Source of the DNA: Thermocaproicibacter sp002397355
GTDB lineage: Bacteria > Bacillota > Clostridia > Oscillospirales > Acutalibacteraceae
Assembly: GCA_036830905.1 (NCBI GenBank)
Contig: DAISNS010000004.1
Span: 1 to 39,057 of the forward strand
Direction of reading: 5' to 3'
Length of the DNA stretch: 39,057 nucleotides
Shown: in pieces, positions 14,862-22,790 of the stretch
Position numbering within the stretch: position 1 is the stretch's first letter
Layout of the letters: each line of letters starts with the position of its first letter
Made by a program: the position numbers and the translations under genes
The notes under the pieces: generated by a model
The model's input: the letters and a program-made list of their open reading frames with translations, nothing else
Told to the model about the DNA's origin: nothing
Database searches by the model: none

Positions 14862-15932
14862 ATGCTGGAAATCCGCTATGAACTGACCCGGACCCCGAAG
14901 AAGAAACCGTCTCCCGGAGATCCGCTTCCGTTTGGAACCGTTTTTACCGACCACATGTTCGTTATGGATTACACGAAAGGAAAAGGGTGGCACAGCCCCC
15001 GGATCATACCGTACGCCAAGCTTTCGCTTGATCCGGCCGCCATTGTGCTGCACTACGCGCAGGAGTCGTTCGAGGGAATGAAGGCGTACCGCACGCCGAA
15101 AGGTTCCATCCAGCTTTTCCGCCCGGAGAAAAACGCCGCCAGGTTCAAGTCCACCAACGAAAGAATGTGTATGCCGGTCGTGCCGGAAGACGATTTTGTA
15201 GAGGCGGTGAAGGCGCTTGTCAAGACGGAGAGAGACTGGGTTCCTTCTAAGCCCGGGCAGTCGCTTTATCTCCGCCCGTTCTGCATTGCGACGGAAGCGC
15301 ATCTCGGGGTAAAGCCTTCCGATACCTATGAGTTCATCATTATCTGCTGCCCGGTTGCAGCCTATTATCCTACGGGCCTCAATCCGGTGAAGATCTATGT
15401 GGAGGACAAGTACATCCGCGCAGCGCCCGGCGGCACCGGGTATATCAAGTGCGGCGGCAACTATGCGGCTTCGCTGATCTCGCAGGAAACGGCGGAATCC
15501 CTCGGCTACGGCCAGACGCTTTGGCTCGACGGCGTGGAGCGGAAATACGTCGAGGAGGTCGGCTCCATGAACTGCTTCTTCAAAATCGACGGCACGATTT
15601 ACACCGCGCCCACCGTCGGCACAGTCCTTCCCGGCGTAACGCGCATGTCCTGCATTGAGCTGTTGAAAAAGTGGGGATATTCGGTTTCCGAAGAGCGCCT
15701 GCCGATCGCCGGCGTGATGAAAGCGTCCCGCGACGGCAAGCTGGAAGAGGTTTTCGGCACCGGCACCGCAGCCGTCATTTCCCCCGTGGGAGAACTTCGC
15801 TACGAAGGCGAAGTCGCGCGCATCAACGGCGGAAAAATCGGCGCTGTGACGCAAAAGCTCTACGATACCCTTACAGGAATTCAGTGGGGACGGCTTCCGG
15901 ACGATATGAATTGGACGACGAAGGTCTGCTGA
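14862..15932 (+). CDS. ilvE: Branched-chain amino-acid aminotransferase
   Basis: This PLP enzyme transaminates valine, leucine and isoleucine with 2-oxoglutarate. The 356-residue product matches the long (BCAT II) class. YIKCGGNYAAS carries the PLP lysine (Lys196), EEVGSMNCFF follows, and LHYAQESFEGMKAYR and LRPFCIATE are diagnostic. It seems to be a single-gene unit with its own promoter and a hairpin after it. Confidence 0.95.
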   Translation: MLEIRYELTRTPKKKPSPGDPLPFGTVFTDHMFVMDYTKGKGWHSPRIIPYAKLSLDPAAIVLHYAQESFEGMKAYRTPKGSIQLFRPEKNAARFKSTNERMCMPVVPEDDFVEAVKALVKTERDWVPSKPGQSLYLRPFCIATEAHLGVKPSDTYEFIIICCPVAAYYPTGLNPVKIYVEDKYIRAAPGGTGYIKCGGNYAASLISQETAESLGYGQTLWLDGVERKYVEEVGSMNCFFKIDGTIYTAPTVGTVLPGVTRMSCIELLKKWGYSVSEERLPIAGVMKASRDGKLEEVFGTGTAAVISPVGELRYEGEVARINGGKIGAVTQKLYDTLTGIQWGRLPDDMNWTTKVC

Positions 15933-15954
15933 TCCGCGTCGACCTTTGGAAAAT

Positions 15955-15988
15955 GCCGCTTCGCGTTCTGCGAAGTGGCTTCTTTCTT
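15955..15988 (+). terminator. Probable terminator after ilvE
   Basis: GCCGCTTCGC (15955-15964) pairs with GCGAAGTGGC (15970-15979, one G-T pair) around a five-base loop, followed by TTCTTTCTT. It abuts the ribosome-binding site of the next gene, so some read-through must occur or the downstream gene has another promoter. Confidence 0.6.
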
Positions 15989-15997
15989 GGGAGATTT

Positions 15998-16888
15998 ATG
16001 CGAGAGATCGAATTTACCGTTCCGGAGCCATACGACGGCATTCCACTGCGCAGTTTCCTGCGGCACTGCGTGGGGCTTTCCGCAGGCCTTACGGCCAAGC
16101 TGAAACGCGTTCCGGGAGGCATCACCCGCGGAGGCCGGCAGATTACAGCTCCGGAACGGCTCCGCGCCGGGGAAAAAATCCGTCTTGCCTTCCCGGACGA
16201 TCAAAAGCTTCCGATTCCGTCACCGCTGCCGGTCGCCGTCGTTTACCGCGACGAGGATCTGCTCGTCGTGGAAAAGGCGGCCGGCATGCCGATGTATCCC
16301 TGTCCGGGCCATGATGCGGACAGCCTTGCGAACGCCGTGGCGTTTTTGCAGCAGAGCGGCGGAGAAAGGTATGCGTACCGCCCCGTTTACCGGCTGGACC
16401 GGGATACGACCGGCCTTGTCCTGCTTGCGAAAAATCCCTACGCGGCTTCCCGCCTTTCGGGAAAAGTGAGAAAGACCTATCTGGCCGTCTGCGAGGGAAA
16501 ATTGGCCGGAAGCGGCGTGTTCTGCGGACCGATCGGCCTGAAACCGGGGCACACCATTCAACGCGCCGTCGTGCCGGGAGGGAAACCGGCGGAAACGCGC
16601 TGGAGGTGCGTTGCCGCAGGCGGTGGTTACAGTTTGGTAGCCGTTCATCTCAGGACCGGGAGAACCCATCAGATCCGCGTGCACTTTTCCGGCTGCGGGC
16701 ACCCGCTTGCCGGCGACGATATGTACGGTGGCAGCCGTACGGCGATCGACCGGCAGGCGCTCCACTGCGCCGAGATCCGCTTCCTGCATCCTGTTTCCGG
16801 AAAGCGGATGCGTTTTTGCTCGCCTCTTCCCGAGGATATGCTCCCTTTGTGGAAAAGCACCAGAAACAATAGCATAAATAATGAATAA
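15998..16888 (+). CDS. RluA-family RNA pseudouridine synthase
   Basis: The enzyme isomerises uridine to pseudouridine in rRNA or tRNA. The 296-residue product has a degenerate S4-like N-terminal domain (1-70) and a catalytic domain with VYRLDRDTTGLVLLAK, in which Asp134 is the catalytic aspartate, and later HLRTGRTHQIRVHF. The ATG at 15998 follows GGGAG. The long upstream extension overlaps ilvE and is not coding. The target site cannot be told from sequence alone. Confidence 0.92.
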   Translation: MREIEFTVPEPYDGIPLRSFLRHCVGLSAGLTAKLKRVPGGITRGGRQITAPERLRAGEKIRLAFPDDQKLPIPSPLPVAVVYRDEDLLVVEKAAGMPMYPCPGHDADSLANAVAFLQQSGGERYAYRPVYRLDRDTTGLVLLAKNPYAASRLSGKVRKTYLAVCEGKLAGSGVFCGPIGLKPGHTIQRAVVPGGKPAETRWRCVAAGGGYSLVAVHLRTGRTHQIRVHFSGCGHPLAGDDMYGGSRTAIDRQALHCAEIRFLHPVSGKRMRFCSPLPEDMLPLWKSTRNNSINNE

Positions 16889-16928
16889 TGTTTCATTAAA
16901 ACGCTTGTTTTATGAATAATTATGCGAT
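16880..16928 (+). promoter_or_regulatory. Two ARG-box-like operator candidates
   Basis: Two 18-base sites resemble the ArgR/AhrC box (TNTGAATWWWWATTCANW). 16880-16897 has a perfect TGAAT and a near-perfect right half (TTTCA). 16911-16928 has a perfect left half TATGAATAATT and a weaker right half. The second lies in the spacer between the -35 and -10 of the transporter promoter; the sites are 31 bases apart, about three helical turns. They suggest arginine control of the transporter. The right halves are imperfect. Confidence 0.35.
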
Positions 16929-16933
16929 ATAAT
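16905..16933 (+). promoter_or_regulatory. Sigma-A promoter of the amino-acid ABC transporter operon
   Basis: TTGTTT at 16905-16910, a 17-base spacer and perfect TATAAT at 16928-16933. The leader to the ATG at 16977 is about 37 bases. Confidence 0.7.
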
Positions 16934-16976
16934 ACAAAACAATAAATCGTAAAGAAATGAAGGGAGCACGACTCAA

Positions 16977-17747
16977 ATGAAAAAGGGAAAGGCAATCTTG
17001 GCGGTTCTTCTCACCATCGCGGCGGCAGTTCCGCTTGCGGCATGTGCCAAGAGCAACAGCGGCACGGTGACCATTTCGACCAATGCGGAGTTCGAGCCGT
17101 TCGAGTACAAGTCGAAAAACCAGATCGTTGGAATCGATATCGATATTTCCAATAAAATCGCCGACAAACTCGGCAAAACCCTGCAGGTGCGAGATGTTCC
17201 CTTCAAAACCCTTACGAACGAGCTGGATGCGGGAAAATGCGATTTTGTTGCGGCAGGCATGACGGTGAATGAAGACCGCAAGAAAAACGTGGATTTTTCC
17301 GATACTTACTTCGACGCGACGCAGTCCATCATCGTTCTCAAGGATAGCGCGATCAAGGCGCGCGCCGACTTGAACGGCAAGAAGGTCGGCGTGCAGCAGG
17401 GCACCACAGGCGACGACTTTTGCACCAATAAGGATGGAAAAAGCGACATCCACGTCGGGGAGGTCAAGCGTTACGACAAAGCCGTGGACGCGATTTCCGA
17501 TCTGATGACGGGCAGGCTCGACGCCGTGATCATCGACGATTTCCCGGCGCAGAAGTTCGTATCCAAGAATCCCGACAAGATCAAGAAGCTTGACGACGCC
17601 CTTACGGTGGAGCATTATGCCCTCGCGGTGAAGAAGGGGAATACGGAGCTTCTGAAAACGATCAACGAAGTGATCGGCGAGCTGAAATCCAGCGGGGAGC
17701 TGGATAAAATCATTGATAAATACAAGACCGCTCTGGAAGGCGACTGA
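16977..17747 (+). CDS. Polar amino-acid ABC transporter, substrate-binding lipoprotein
   Basis: This 256-residue family-3 solute-binding protein is anchored to the outer face of the membrane. The signal peptide ends in lipobox LAAC (Cys23). FEPFEYKSKNQIVGIDIDISNKIADKLGK and GKKVGVQQGTTGDDF are typical of the family. Substrate specificity (Arg, Lys, His, Gln or Cys) cannot be read with certainty; the possible ARG boxes upstream favour arginine. GAAGGGAG precedes the ATG. Confidence 0.93.
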   Translation: MKKGKAILAVLLTIAAAVPLAACAKSNSGTVTISTNAEFEPFEYKSKNQIVGIDIDISNKIADKLGKTLQVRDVPFKTLTNELDAGKCDFVAAGMTVNEDRKKNVDFSDTYFDATQSIIVLKDSAIKARADLNGKKVGVQQGTTGDDFCTNKDGKSDIHVGEVKRYDKAVDAISDLMTGRLDAVIIDDFPAQKFVSKNPDKIKKLDDALTVEHYALAVKKGNTELLKTINEVIGELKSSGELDKIIDKYKTALEGD

Positions 17748-17772
17748 ACGGTTCCGGTTCCTGCAAGGCGAA

Positions 17773-17800
17773 GGGCGAAGCGCGGCTTCGCCTTTCCGCT
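17773..17800 (+). terminator. Intercistronic hairpin, likely partial terminator
   Basis: GGCGAAG pairs with CTTCGCC (17774-17780 with 17786-17792), followed by TTTCCGCTTTCC. A larger pairing AAGGCGAAG with CTTCGCCTT is also possible. Such hairpins between binding-protein and permease genes often lower expression of the membrane components or protect the 5' message; that is inference here. Confidence 0.5.
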
Positions 17801-17829
17801 TTCCTCGATCTTTCGTTTGGAGGTTCTGA

Positions 17830-18561
17830 ATGATGTTTTTTTGTCCCCCGCGGACAATTTCTTTTTTTTCGTACATTTCCGACGAGTTTTACCAGTCGTT
17901 CGTGAAGGACGACCGCTATCTCTACATTGTGGACGGCCTTTGGAATACGCTGCTCATCACGGTTTTCGCCGTGCTGATCGGAATCGTTCTCGGGACGCTT
18001 GTTTCTCTTATCAAAGTCGCCCATTCTGAAAATCCCGGGCGATACCGATTCCTCAACGCAGTCGCCACCCTTTACCTGACTGTGATCCGCGGTACGCCTG
18101 TCGTGGTGCAGCTTATGATCATGTATTACATCATCCTTAGCGGCACCGAAGTCAGCGATATTATGACGGCCATCCTCGCTTTCGGCATCAACTCCGGCGC
18201 TTATGTCGCGGAGATCATCCGCGGCGGCATCCTTTCGGTCGACCGCGGCCAGACCGAGGCCGGGCGTTCCCTCGGCCTGAGCCAGAGGAAAACCATGGCG
18301 AAGATCGTTTTTCCGCAGGCCCTGAAAAACATCCTCCCGGCCATCGGGAACGAGTTCATCACCCTTTTGAAGGATACCTCCATTGCGGGTTATATCGGGA
18401 TACAGGACCTCACGAAAGGCGGCGATATCATCCGCTCCCAGACCTACAGTCCTTTTACGCCCCTGCTTGCAACGGCGGCGGTTTATCTCGTCATCGTCAT
18501 AGGCCTGGCGGCGCTGCTCGGCAAATTGGAAAGGAGGCTGCGCAGAAGTGATTACCGTTAA
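17830..18561 (+). CDS. Polar amino-acid ABC transporter, permease
   Basis: The 243-residue HisM/GlnP-type permease has about five membrane segments. It carries TVIRGTPVVVQLMIMYY near residue 94 and the EAA loop EAGRSLGLSQRKTMAKIVFPQAL (about 141-163) that contacts the ATPase. It follows the binding protein by 82 bases, with TTGGAGG before the ATG at 17830, and overlaps the ATPase gene by 14 bases. Confidence 0.93.
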   Translation: MMFFCPPRTISFFSYISDEFYQSFVKDDRYLYIVDGLWNTLLITVFAVLIGIVLGTLVSLIKVAHSENPGRYRFLNAVATLYLTVIRGTPVVVQLMIMYYIILSGTEVSDIMTAILAFGINSGAYVAEIIRGGILSVDRGQTEAGRSLGLSQRKTMAKIVFPQALKNILPAIGNEFITLLKDTSIAGYIGIQDLTKGGDIIRSQTYSPFTPLLATAAVYLVIVIGLAALLGKLERRLRRSDYR

Positions 18562-19282
18562 AAATCTCCATAAGAGTTTTCACACCCAAACCGGCAATGT
18601 GGAAGTGCTGAAAGGTATCGACCAGGAGATCGAAAAAGGGGAGAAGGTCGTGGTGGTCGGCCCCTCCGGCTCCGGGAAAAGCACTTTCCTCCGGTGCCTG
18701 AACCTTTTGGAACAGCCCACGGAAGGAGAGGTCTGGTTTCAGGGAAAACAGATCAACGCGCCCGGCTGCGACGTCGACCTGCTTCGCAGAAAAATCGGTA
18801 TGGTATTCCAGCATTTCAACCTTTTTCCGCACCTGACGGTGCAGCAGAATGTTACGCTCGCGCCGGTCAGCCTGAAATTAAAGACGCAGGAAGAAGCCGA
18901 CGAGCAGGCGCTTCTCCTGCTTCGCAGGATCGGCCTGACGGATAAGGCGGACTCTTACCCGGCCCAGCTTTCCGGGGGCCAGAAGCAGCGCATCGCGATC
19001 ATTCGGGCGCTCGCCATGGAGCCGGATGTCATGCTTTTCGACGAACCGACCAGCGCCCTGGATCCCGAGATGGTGGATGAGGTTCTGGAGGTTATGAAGG
19101 AACTGGCCGAAGACGGCATGACGATGATCGTCGTTACGCATGAAATGGCTTTTGCCCGCGAGGTGGCTACCCGCGTGATCTTTATGGACGACGGCGCCAT
19201 CCAGGAAGAAGCCGAACCGGACGAATTTTTCGACCATCCGAAGAACCAGCATTTAACCGATTTCCTTTCCAAGGTGCTGTAA
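18548..19282 (+). CDS. Polar amino-acid ABC transporter, ATP-binding protein
   Basis: The 244-residue ATPase has Walker A GPSGSGKST (38-46), Q-loop MVFQHFNLFPHLT, signature LSGGQKQR, Walker B VMLFDEPTSALDP and the switch VTHEM. It matches the GlnQ/HisP/ArtM group. The start is GTG at 18548 inside the permease gene, with GGAGG upstream. A terminator follows 18 bases after the stop, closing the operon. Confidence 0.95.
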   Translation: MITVKNLHKSFHTQTGNVEVLKGIDQEIEKGEKVVVVGPSGSGKSTFLRCLNLLEQPTEGEVWFQGKQINAPGCDVDLLRRKIGMVFQHFNLFPHLTVQQNVTLAPVSLKLKTQEEADEQALLLLRRIGLTDKADSYPAQLSGGQKQRIAIIRALAMEPDVMLFDEPTSALDPEMVDEVLEVMKELAEDGMTMIVVTHEMAFAREVATRVIFMDDGAIQEEAEPDEFFDHPKNQHLTDFLSKVL

Positions 19283-19300
19283 TTCGTTTCCATGCTTTGA

Positions 19301-19335
19301 AATAAGGATGTGGATCGGCCACACCCTTATTTTTA
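19301..19335 (+). terminator. Intrinsic terminator of the ABC transporter operon
   Basis: AATAAGG-A-TGTGG pairs with CCACA-C-CCTTATT (a 12-bp stem with one mismatch) and is followed by TTTTTA. The short stretch from 19336 to 19477 has no gene I can support. Confidence 0.85.
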
Positions 19336-19409
19336 TGGCTTCGTTTCGGCGCGCCGTTCTAGGCCGGCGGTCTTTGAATCTGCGTTCGCAGGGAAAAAAC
19401 CGCGCCGGG

Positions 19410-19459
19410 GTTGCAAAACCTCAATTTCTGTATTAAGATAGAAATTACAATTTTGTAAT
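19410..19459 (+). promoter_or_regulatory. Weak promoter and perfect inverted repeat before the M23 gene
   Basis: TTGCAA and TAAGAT separated by 17 bases form a weak sigma-A candidate. Just downstream a perfect inverted repeat, ATTACAA (19444-19450) and TTGTAAT (19453-19459), is spaced by TT. It may be an operator for an unknown regulator. No match to a named box was convincing. Confidence 0.35.
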
Positions 19460-19477
19460 GATTGGGATGGGCTTTTT

Positions 19478-21187
19478 ATGAGTGTCCCGTTTCATTTGCC
19501 GCCGCACGACGTTTTGAAGCGAATCAGCCGTGTGTGCAGATTTGACTATCTACGGTTCTGCCGGTTCCTTTATATCGAGGGAGTCCAGTCCGCGCGGATT
19601 TCCCGCCGCGCGGGCAGGCGGTGCTACCGATTTTTCCGGCCGATCGGCTATCTGCTCCGTCATATCTATTTCAATACGCTCGGCAGGCGGTTGGAGCGGA
19701 GCTCGGAGGAATTCAGGAGAGCGGGAAGACGGTTCAAAAAATCCTTACGGTGGGCGAAGCGGGCGAAAAAACACGGAATCGGCTCCGCCTTCCGCGTCTT
19801 TTTCCATGCCATGCGCTGGGAAATTACGGAACACCATGAATTTGCCCGTGCGATTCTGAATATCGCGGTTCCGGTATGCAGCGTTTTGGTGCTGGCGCTG
19901 ACGATACGGTACTGGAACGGGATGGATTTCGGCCTCGTCCTGTTCAACCAGGGGGAGCGGCTTGCCTCCATTGCGAATGAGCAGACCTATGAGGAAGCGA
20001 CCGAAATGGTGAAACAACGCATGGTCTACGACACGGCCGCCGGTGAGGCCGGCGTTAAATTTGCGCCGGCTTTCCGGCTTGCGGCGGGGAAAACGGATTA
20101 CCAGTCCGCAGACTCTGTTTGCAATATGTTGATCCGGCAGAGCAACGGAATTATCGAGGAAGCCAGCGGATTATACGTCGACGGCCGGCTGACCGGGGCA
20201 GTCAAAAGCGCCGCGGACCTCAGATACATGCTGGAAAGCCGCCTGACCGCCTCGAAGGGAAAAAATCAGAATGCAACCGCACGCTATACTGCGAATATTG
20301 AGACGGTCGGCGGGCTTTATCCCACCGCCTCGGTCATGTCGACAGAGGCCATGCGACAGTTTATCAATGGCAGCAGAACGGAAATAACCACTTATACCGT
20401 GAAACAGGGAGATACGGTTTCTTCCCTCGCGGCGGCAAAGCATACGGCCGCGGATTCCCTGAGCAGGATCAATCCGGGCCTCGGCAGTTCCCTTCGTGCG
20501 GGGGATCTGCTCCAGCTCCAGCTTTCCGTTCCGAATCTCGAGGTGGAGCTGATTCAAACCGTTACGTATGAGACGGAAATCCCATATACGACGGCGACGA
20601 AGAAGGACGATACAAAATACACCGACTTTACCCAGGTCGTCACCCAGGGCGTCAACGGGAAACAGCGCTGTGTGGATATTGTCCATTCGATCAACGGCGT
20701 GGAAACAAAGCGCGAAAATATCAGCAAAACGGTTTTGGCAAAACCTGTGGAGAAGGTAATCCTGACAGGCTCGAAAAAGCGCCCGGTCAATGAGAAAGGC
20801 GTGGCCAGCGGAACGTTTCTGTGGCCTATCCCGTCCCTGCGTGAGATCACATCGTATTTTGAGTGGCGTTGGGGCACGTTTCACAAAGGAATCGATATTT
20901 CGGGCGCGAATGCCTACGGCAGCACGATCGTCGCCGCAGACGGCGGCGTGGTCGAGCTTGCCGACTGGAACGACGGCTACGGAGAATGCGTTATCATCAA
21001 CCACGGGAACGGAAAAAAGACGCTTTACGGCCACTGCAGCAGCTTGCTGGTTTCGGCGGGCGAAGCCGTGTCGAAGGGACAGCCGATCGCAAGAGTGGGA
21101 AGCACGGGATATTCCACCGGAGCGCACTGTCACTTCGAGGTGATCGTGGGCGGAGTTAACAAAAATCCCCTGGATTATGTTTCATAA
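19478..21187 (+). CDS. Membrane-anchored LysM-G5-M23 peptidoglycan endopeptidase
   Basis: The 569-residue protein probably cuts peptidoglycan cross-bridges outside the membrane. Its cytoplasmic N-terminus of about 120 residues is very basic, followed by one membrane helix (about 125-145) and an extracellular part. That part holds a LysM domain (about 304-348, TYTVKQGDTVSSLA), a G5 domain (about 355-430) and an M23/LytM domain with HKGIDIS (His469, Asp473) and GAHCHFEV (His550, His552). The zinc ligands are intact, so it should be active. The long Arg-rich cytoplasmic tail is unusual and could bind membranes or a partner. Confidence 0.93.
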   Translation: MSVPFHLPPHDVLKRISRVCRFDYLRFCRFLYIEGVQSARISRRAGRRCYRFFRPIGYLLRHIYFNTLGRRLERSSEEFRRAGRRFKKSLRWAKRAKKHGIGSAFRVFFHAMRWEITEHHEFARAILNIAVPVCSVLVLALTIRYWNGMDFGLVLFNQGERLASIANEQTYEEATEMVKQRMVYDTAAGEAGVKFAPAFRLAAGKTDYQSADSVCNMLIRQSNGIIEEASGLYVDGRLTGAVKSAADLRYMLESRLTASKGKNQNATARYTANIETVGGLYPTASVMSTEAMRQFINGSRTEITTYTVKQGDTVSSLAAAKHTAADSLSRINPGLGSSLRAGDLLQLQLSVPNLEVELIQTVTYETEIPYTTATKKDDTKYTDFTQVVTQGVNGKQRCVDIVHSINGVETKRENISKTVLAKPVEKVILTGSKKRPVNEKGVASGTFLWPIPSLREITSYFEWRWGTFHKGIDISGANAYGSTIVAADGGVVELADWNDGYGECVIINHGNGKKTLYGHCSSLLVSAGEAVSKGQPIARVGSTGYSTGAHCHFEVIVGGVNKNPLDYVS

Positions 21188-21253
21188 TTTTCATCTTCCC
21201 GCGCGGTATTTTTTCGTATTATCCATGAAATTGCGTTTGCGCTCCGATAACCG

Positions 21254-21282
21254 TTGACTTTTCGGCTTTTGTGTATTATGAT
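21254..21282 (+). promoter_or_regulatory. Sigma-A promoter of murA
   Basis: TTGACT at 21254-21259, a 17-base spacer and TATGAT at 21277-21282. The leader to the murA start is about 155 bases, long for this genome. Confidence 0.7.
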
Positions 21283-21291
21283 CATTTAGAG

Positions 21292-21413
21292 TAGAAAATT
21301 GAATAGAGGAATTTTTCTACGCTCGAAAACGTAAGTAGAAGCATTGCTGTATTTTTAAAACGGATTTTCCTCCGCTTTTTATACTATATTTCAGAAAAGC
21401 TGAAATAATAGTA
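21292..21413 (+). promoter_or_regulatory. Structured leader of murA
   Basis: Two hairpins are visible. GTAGAAAA near 21292 pairs with TTTTTCTAC near 21320. A 13-pair hairpin at 21382-21413 (TACTATATTTCAG with CTGAAATAATAGTA, one bulged A, loop AAAAG) follows. Neither has a T-run, so they are not terminators. I recognise no known riboswitch. Confidence 0.4.
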
Positions 21414-21444
21414 GTGCTTGATTATTAGATTGGAGCGTACCGCA

Positions 21445-22728
21445 TTGGATAAATTCTTGATCAGAGGCGGTAACCGCCTTACCGGAGAGGTTTCGATCAG
21501 CGGTGCGAAAAATGCCGCTGTTGCCATACTTCCTGCAGCAATTTTATCGGATGGCATATGCCGTGTTGAAAACGTACCGGACATTACGGATATCGTCGCG
21601 ATTACGAAAATTCTGAACGACCTGGGGGTTAGAATTCGAAACGTCAACAAGAACACCTTGGAGATCGATGCTTCCGCCATTCACACATATGTAGCCTCTG
21701 AAGAACTTGCCAGACACCTGCGCGGTTCCTATTATTTAATGGGTGCGCTTCTCGGAAGGTTCCACCATGCCGTCGTCACCATGCCGGGCGGCTGCGATTT
21801 TGGAGTCAGGCCGATCGACCAGCACCTGAAGGGGTTTGCCGCTTTGGGGGCCAAGCACCATATCGAAGCGGGCATGGTGGATGTTTCCGCGGAAAAGCTG
21901 GTTGGAAACAATATTTACCTTGATGTGGCGTCCGTAGGCGCGACAATCAACATTATCCTTGCCGCGACGAAAGCGGAAGGGACCACCGTCATCGAGAATG
22001 CGGCGAAAGAACCGCATATCGTCGATCTTTCCAACTTTCTTAACTCCATGGGAGCCGACATCCACGGTGCCGGAACGGACGTTATCAAAATCTGCGGCGT
22101 CCGCCATTTGAACGGCACGACGTATGCGATTATCCCGGATCAGATAGAGGCGGGGACTTATATGGTTGCCGCCGCGGCTACCTGCGGCGATGTGATGGTA
22201 CGTAATATTATTCCGAAGCACCTGGAATCCATTTCCGCAAAGCTGGAGGAAATGGGCGTGTCGCTGGAGGAATTTGACGACGCGATCCATGTGGGCAGGA
22301 GCGGTGCATTGAATAAATGCAATATCAAGACGATGCCGCATCCCGGGTTCCCGACGGACATGCAGCCGCAGATTGCTGTGCTTCTTTCACTCGCGCAGGG
22401 GACAAGCATCATCAATGAAAGCGTGTGGGACAACCGCTTCCGCTATGTTGAAGAATTGAAACGGATGGGCGCGCAGATCTCCGTTGACGGGAAGCTTGCC
22501 GTCGTGGAGGGTGTGGACCATCTGGATGCCGCGCCGGTAAAGGCGACGGATCTCCGCGCGGGGGCGGCTCTCATTATCGCCGGCCTTTGCGCGCGCGGTG
22601 TGACGCAGATCGAGAATATTGAACAGATCGAACGCGGATACGAGGATATTGAAGGAAAACTTCAGGGGCTGGGCGCCGATATTCGCCGGGTCCATATTCC
22701 GGAGCCGGAAACGGCGCAGGCTGTTTGA
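21445..22728 (+). CDS. murA: UDP-N-acetylglucosamine 1-carboxyvinyltransferase
   Basis: MurA makes the first committed step of peptidoglycan synthesis, transferring enolpyruvate to UDP-GlcNAc. The 427-residue product has SGAKNAAVAILPA at the start and GGCDFGVRPIDQHLKG, with the fosfomycin-target Cys117 present. TTG at 21445 gives MDKFLIRGGNRLTG, the normal start, with TTGGAG nine bases upstream. Firmicutes often have two MurA paralogs; which one this is cannot be told here. Confidence 0.95.
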   Translation: MDKFLIRGGNRLTGEVSISGAKNAAVAILPAAILSDGICRVENVPDITDIVAITKILNDLGVRIRNVNKNTLEIDASAIHTYVASEELARHLRGSYYLMGALLGRFHHAVVTMPGGCDFGVRPIDQHLKGFAALGAKHHIEAGMVDVSAEKLVGNNIYLDVASVGATINIILAATKAEGTTVIENAAKEPHIVDLSNFLNSMGADIHGAGTDVIKICGVRHLNGTTYAIIPDQIEAGTYMVAAAATCGDVMVRNIIPKHLESISAKLEEMGVSLEEFDDAIHVGRSGALNKCNIKTMPHPGFPTDMQPQIAVLLSLAQGTSIINESVWDNRFRYVEELKRMGAQISVDGKLAVVEGVDHLDAAPVKATDLRAGAALIIAGLCARGVTQIENIEQIERGYEDIEGKLQGLGADIRRVHIPEPETAQAV

Positions 22729-22730
22729 AA

Positions 22731-22772
22731 AGGGCAGTGGGGCTGACGGTTTTGCGCCGGCCCTGTTTTTTA
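22731..22772 (+). terminator. Possible terminator after murA
   Basis: AGGGC near 22732 can pair with GGCCCT near 22762 over a long loop, followed by GTTTTTTATT. The stem is short and the loop large, so termination may be partial. Confidence 0.4.
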
Positions 22773-22790
22773 TTCTGGAGGTTTTGTTAA

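Noticed and set aside
19336..19437. 33-codon plus-strand frame starting ATGGCTTCG after the ABC transporter terminator
   Set aside because: It has no ribosome-binding site, a very basic composition and no recognisable pattern.
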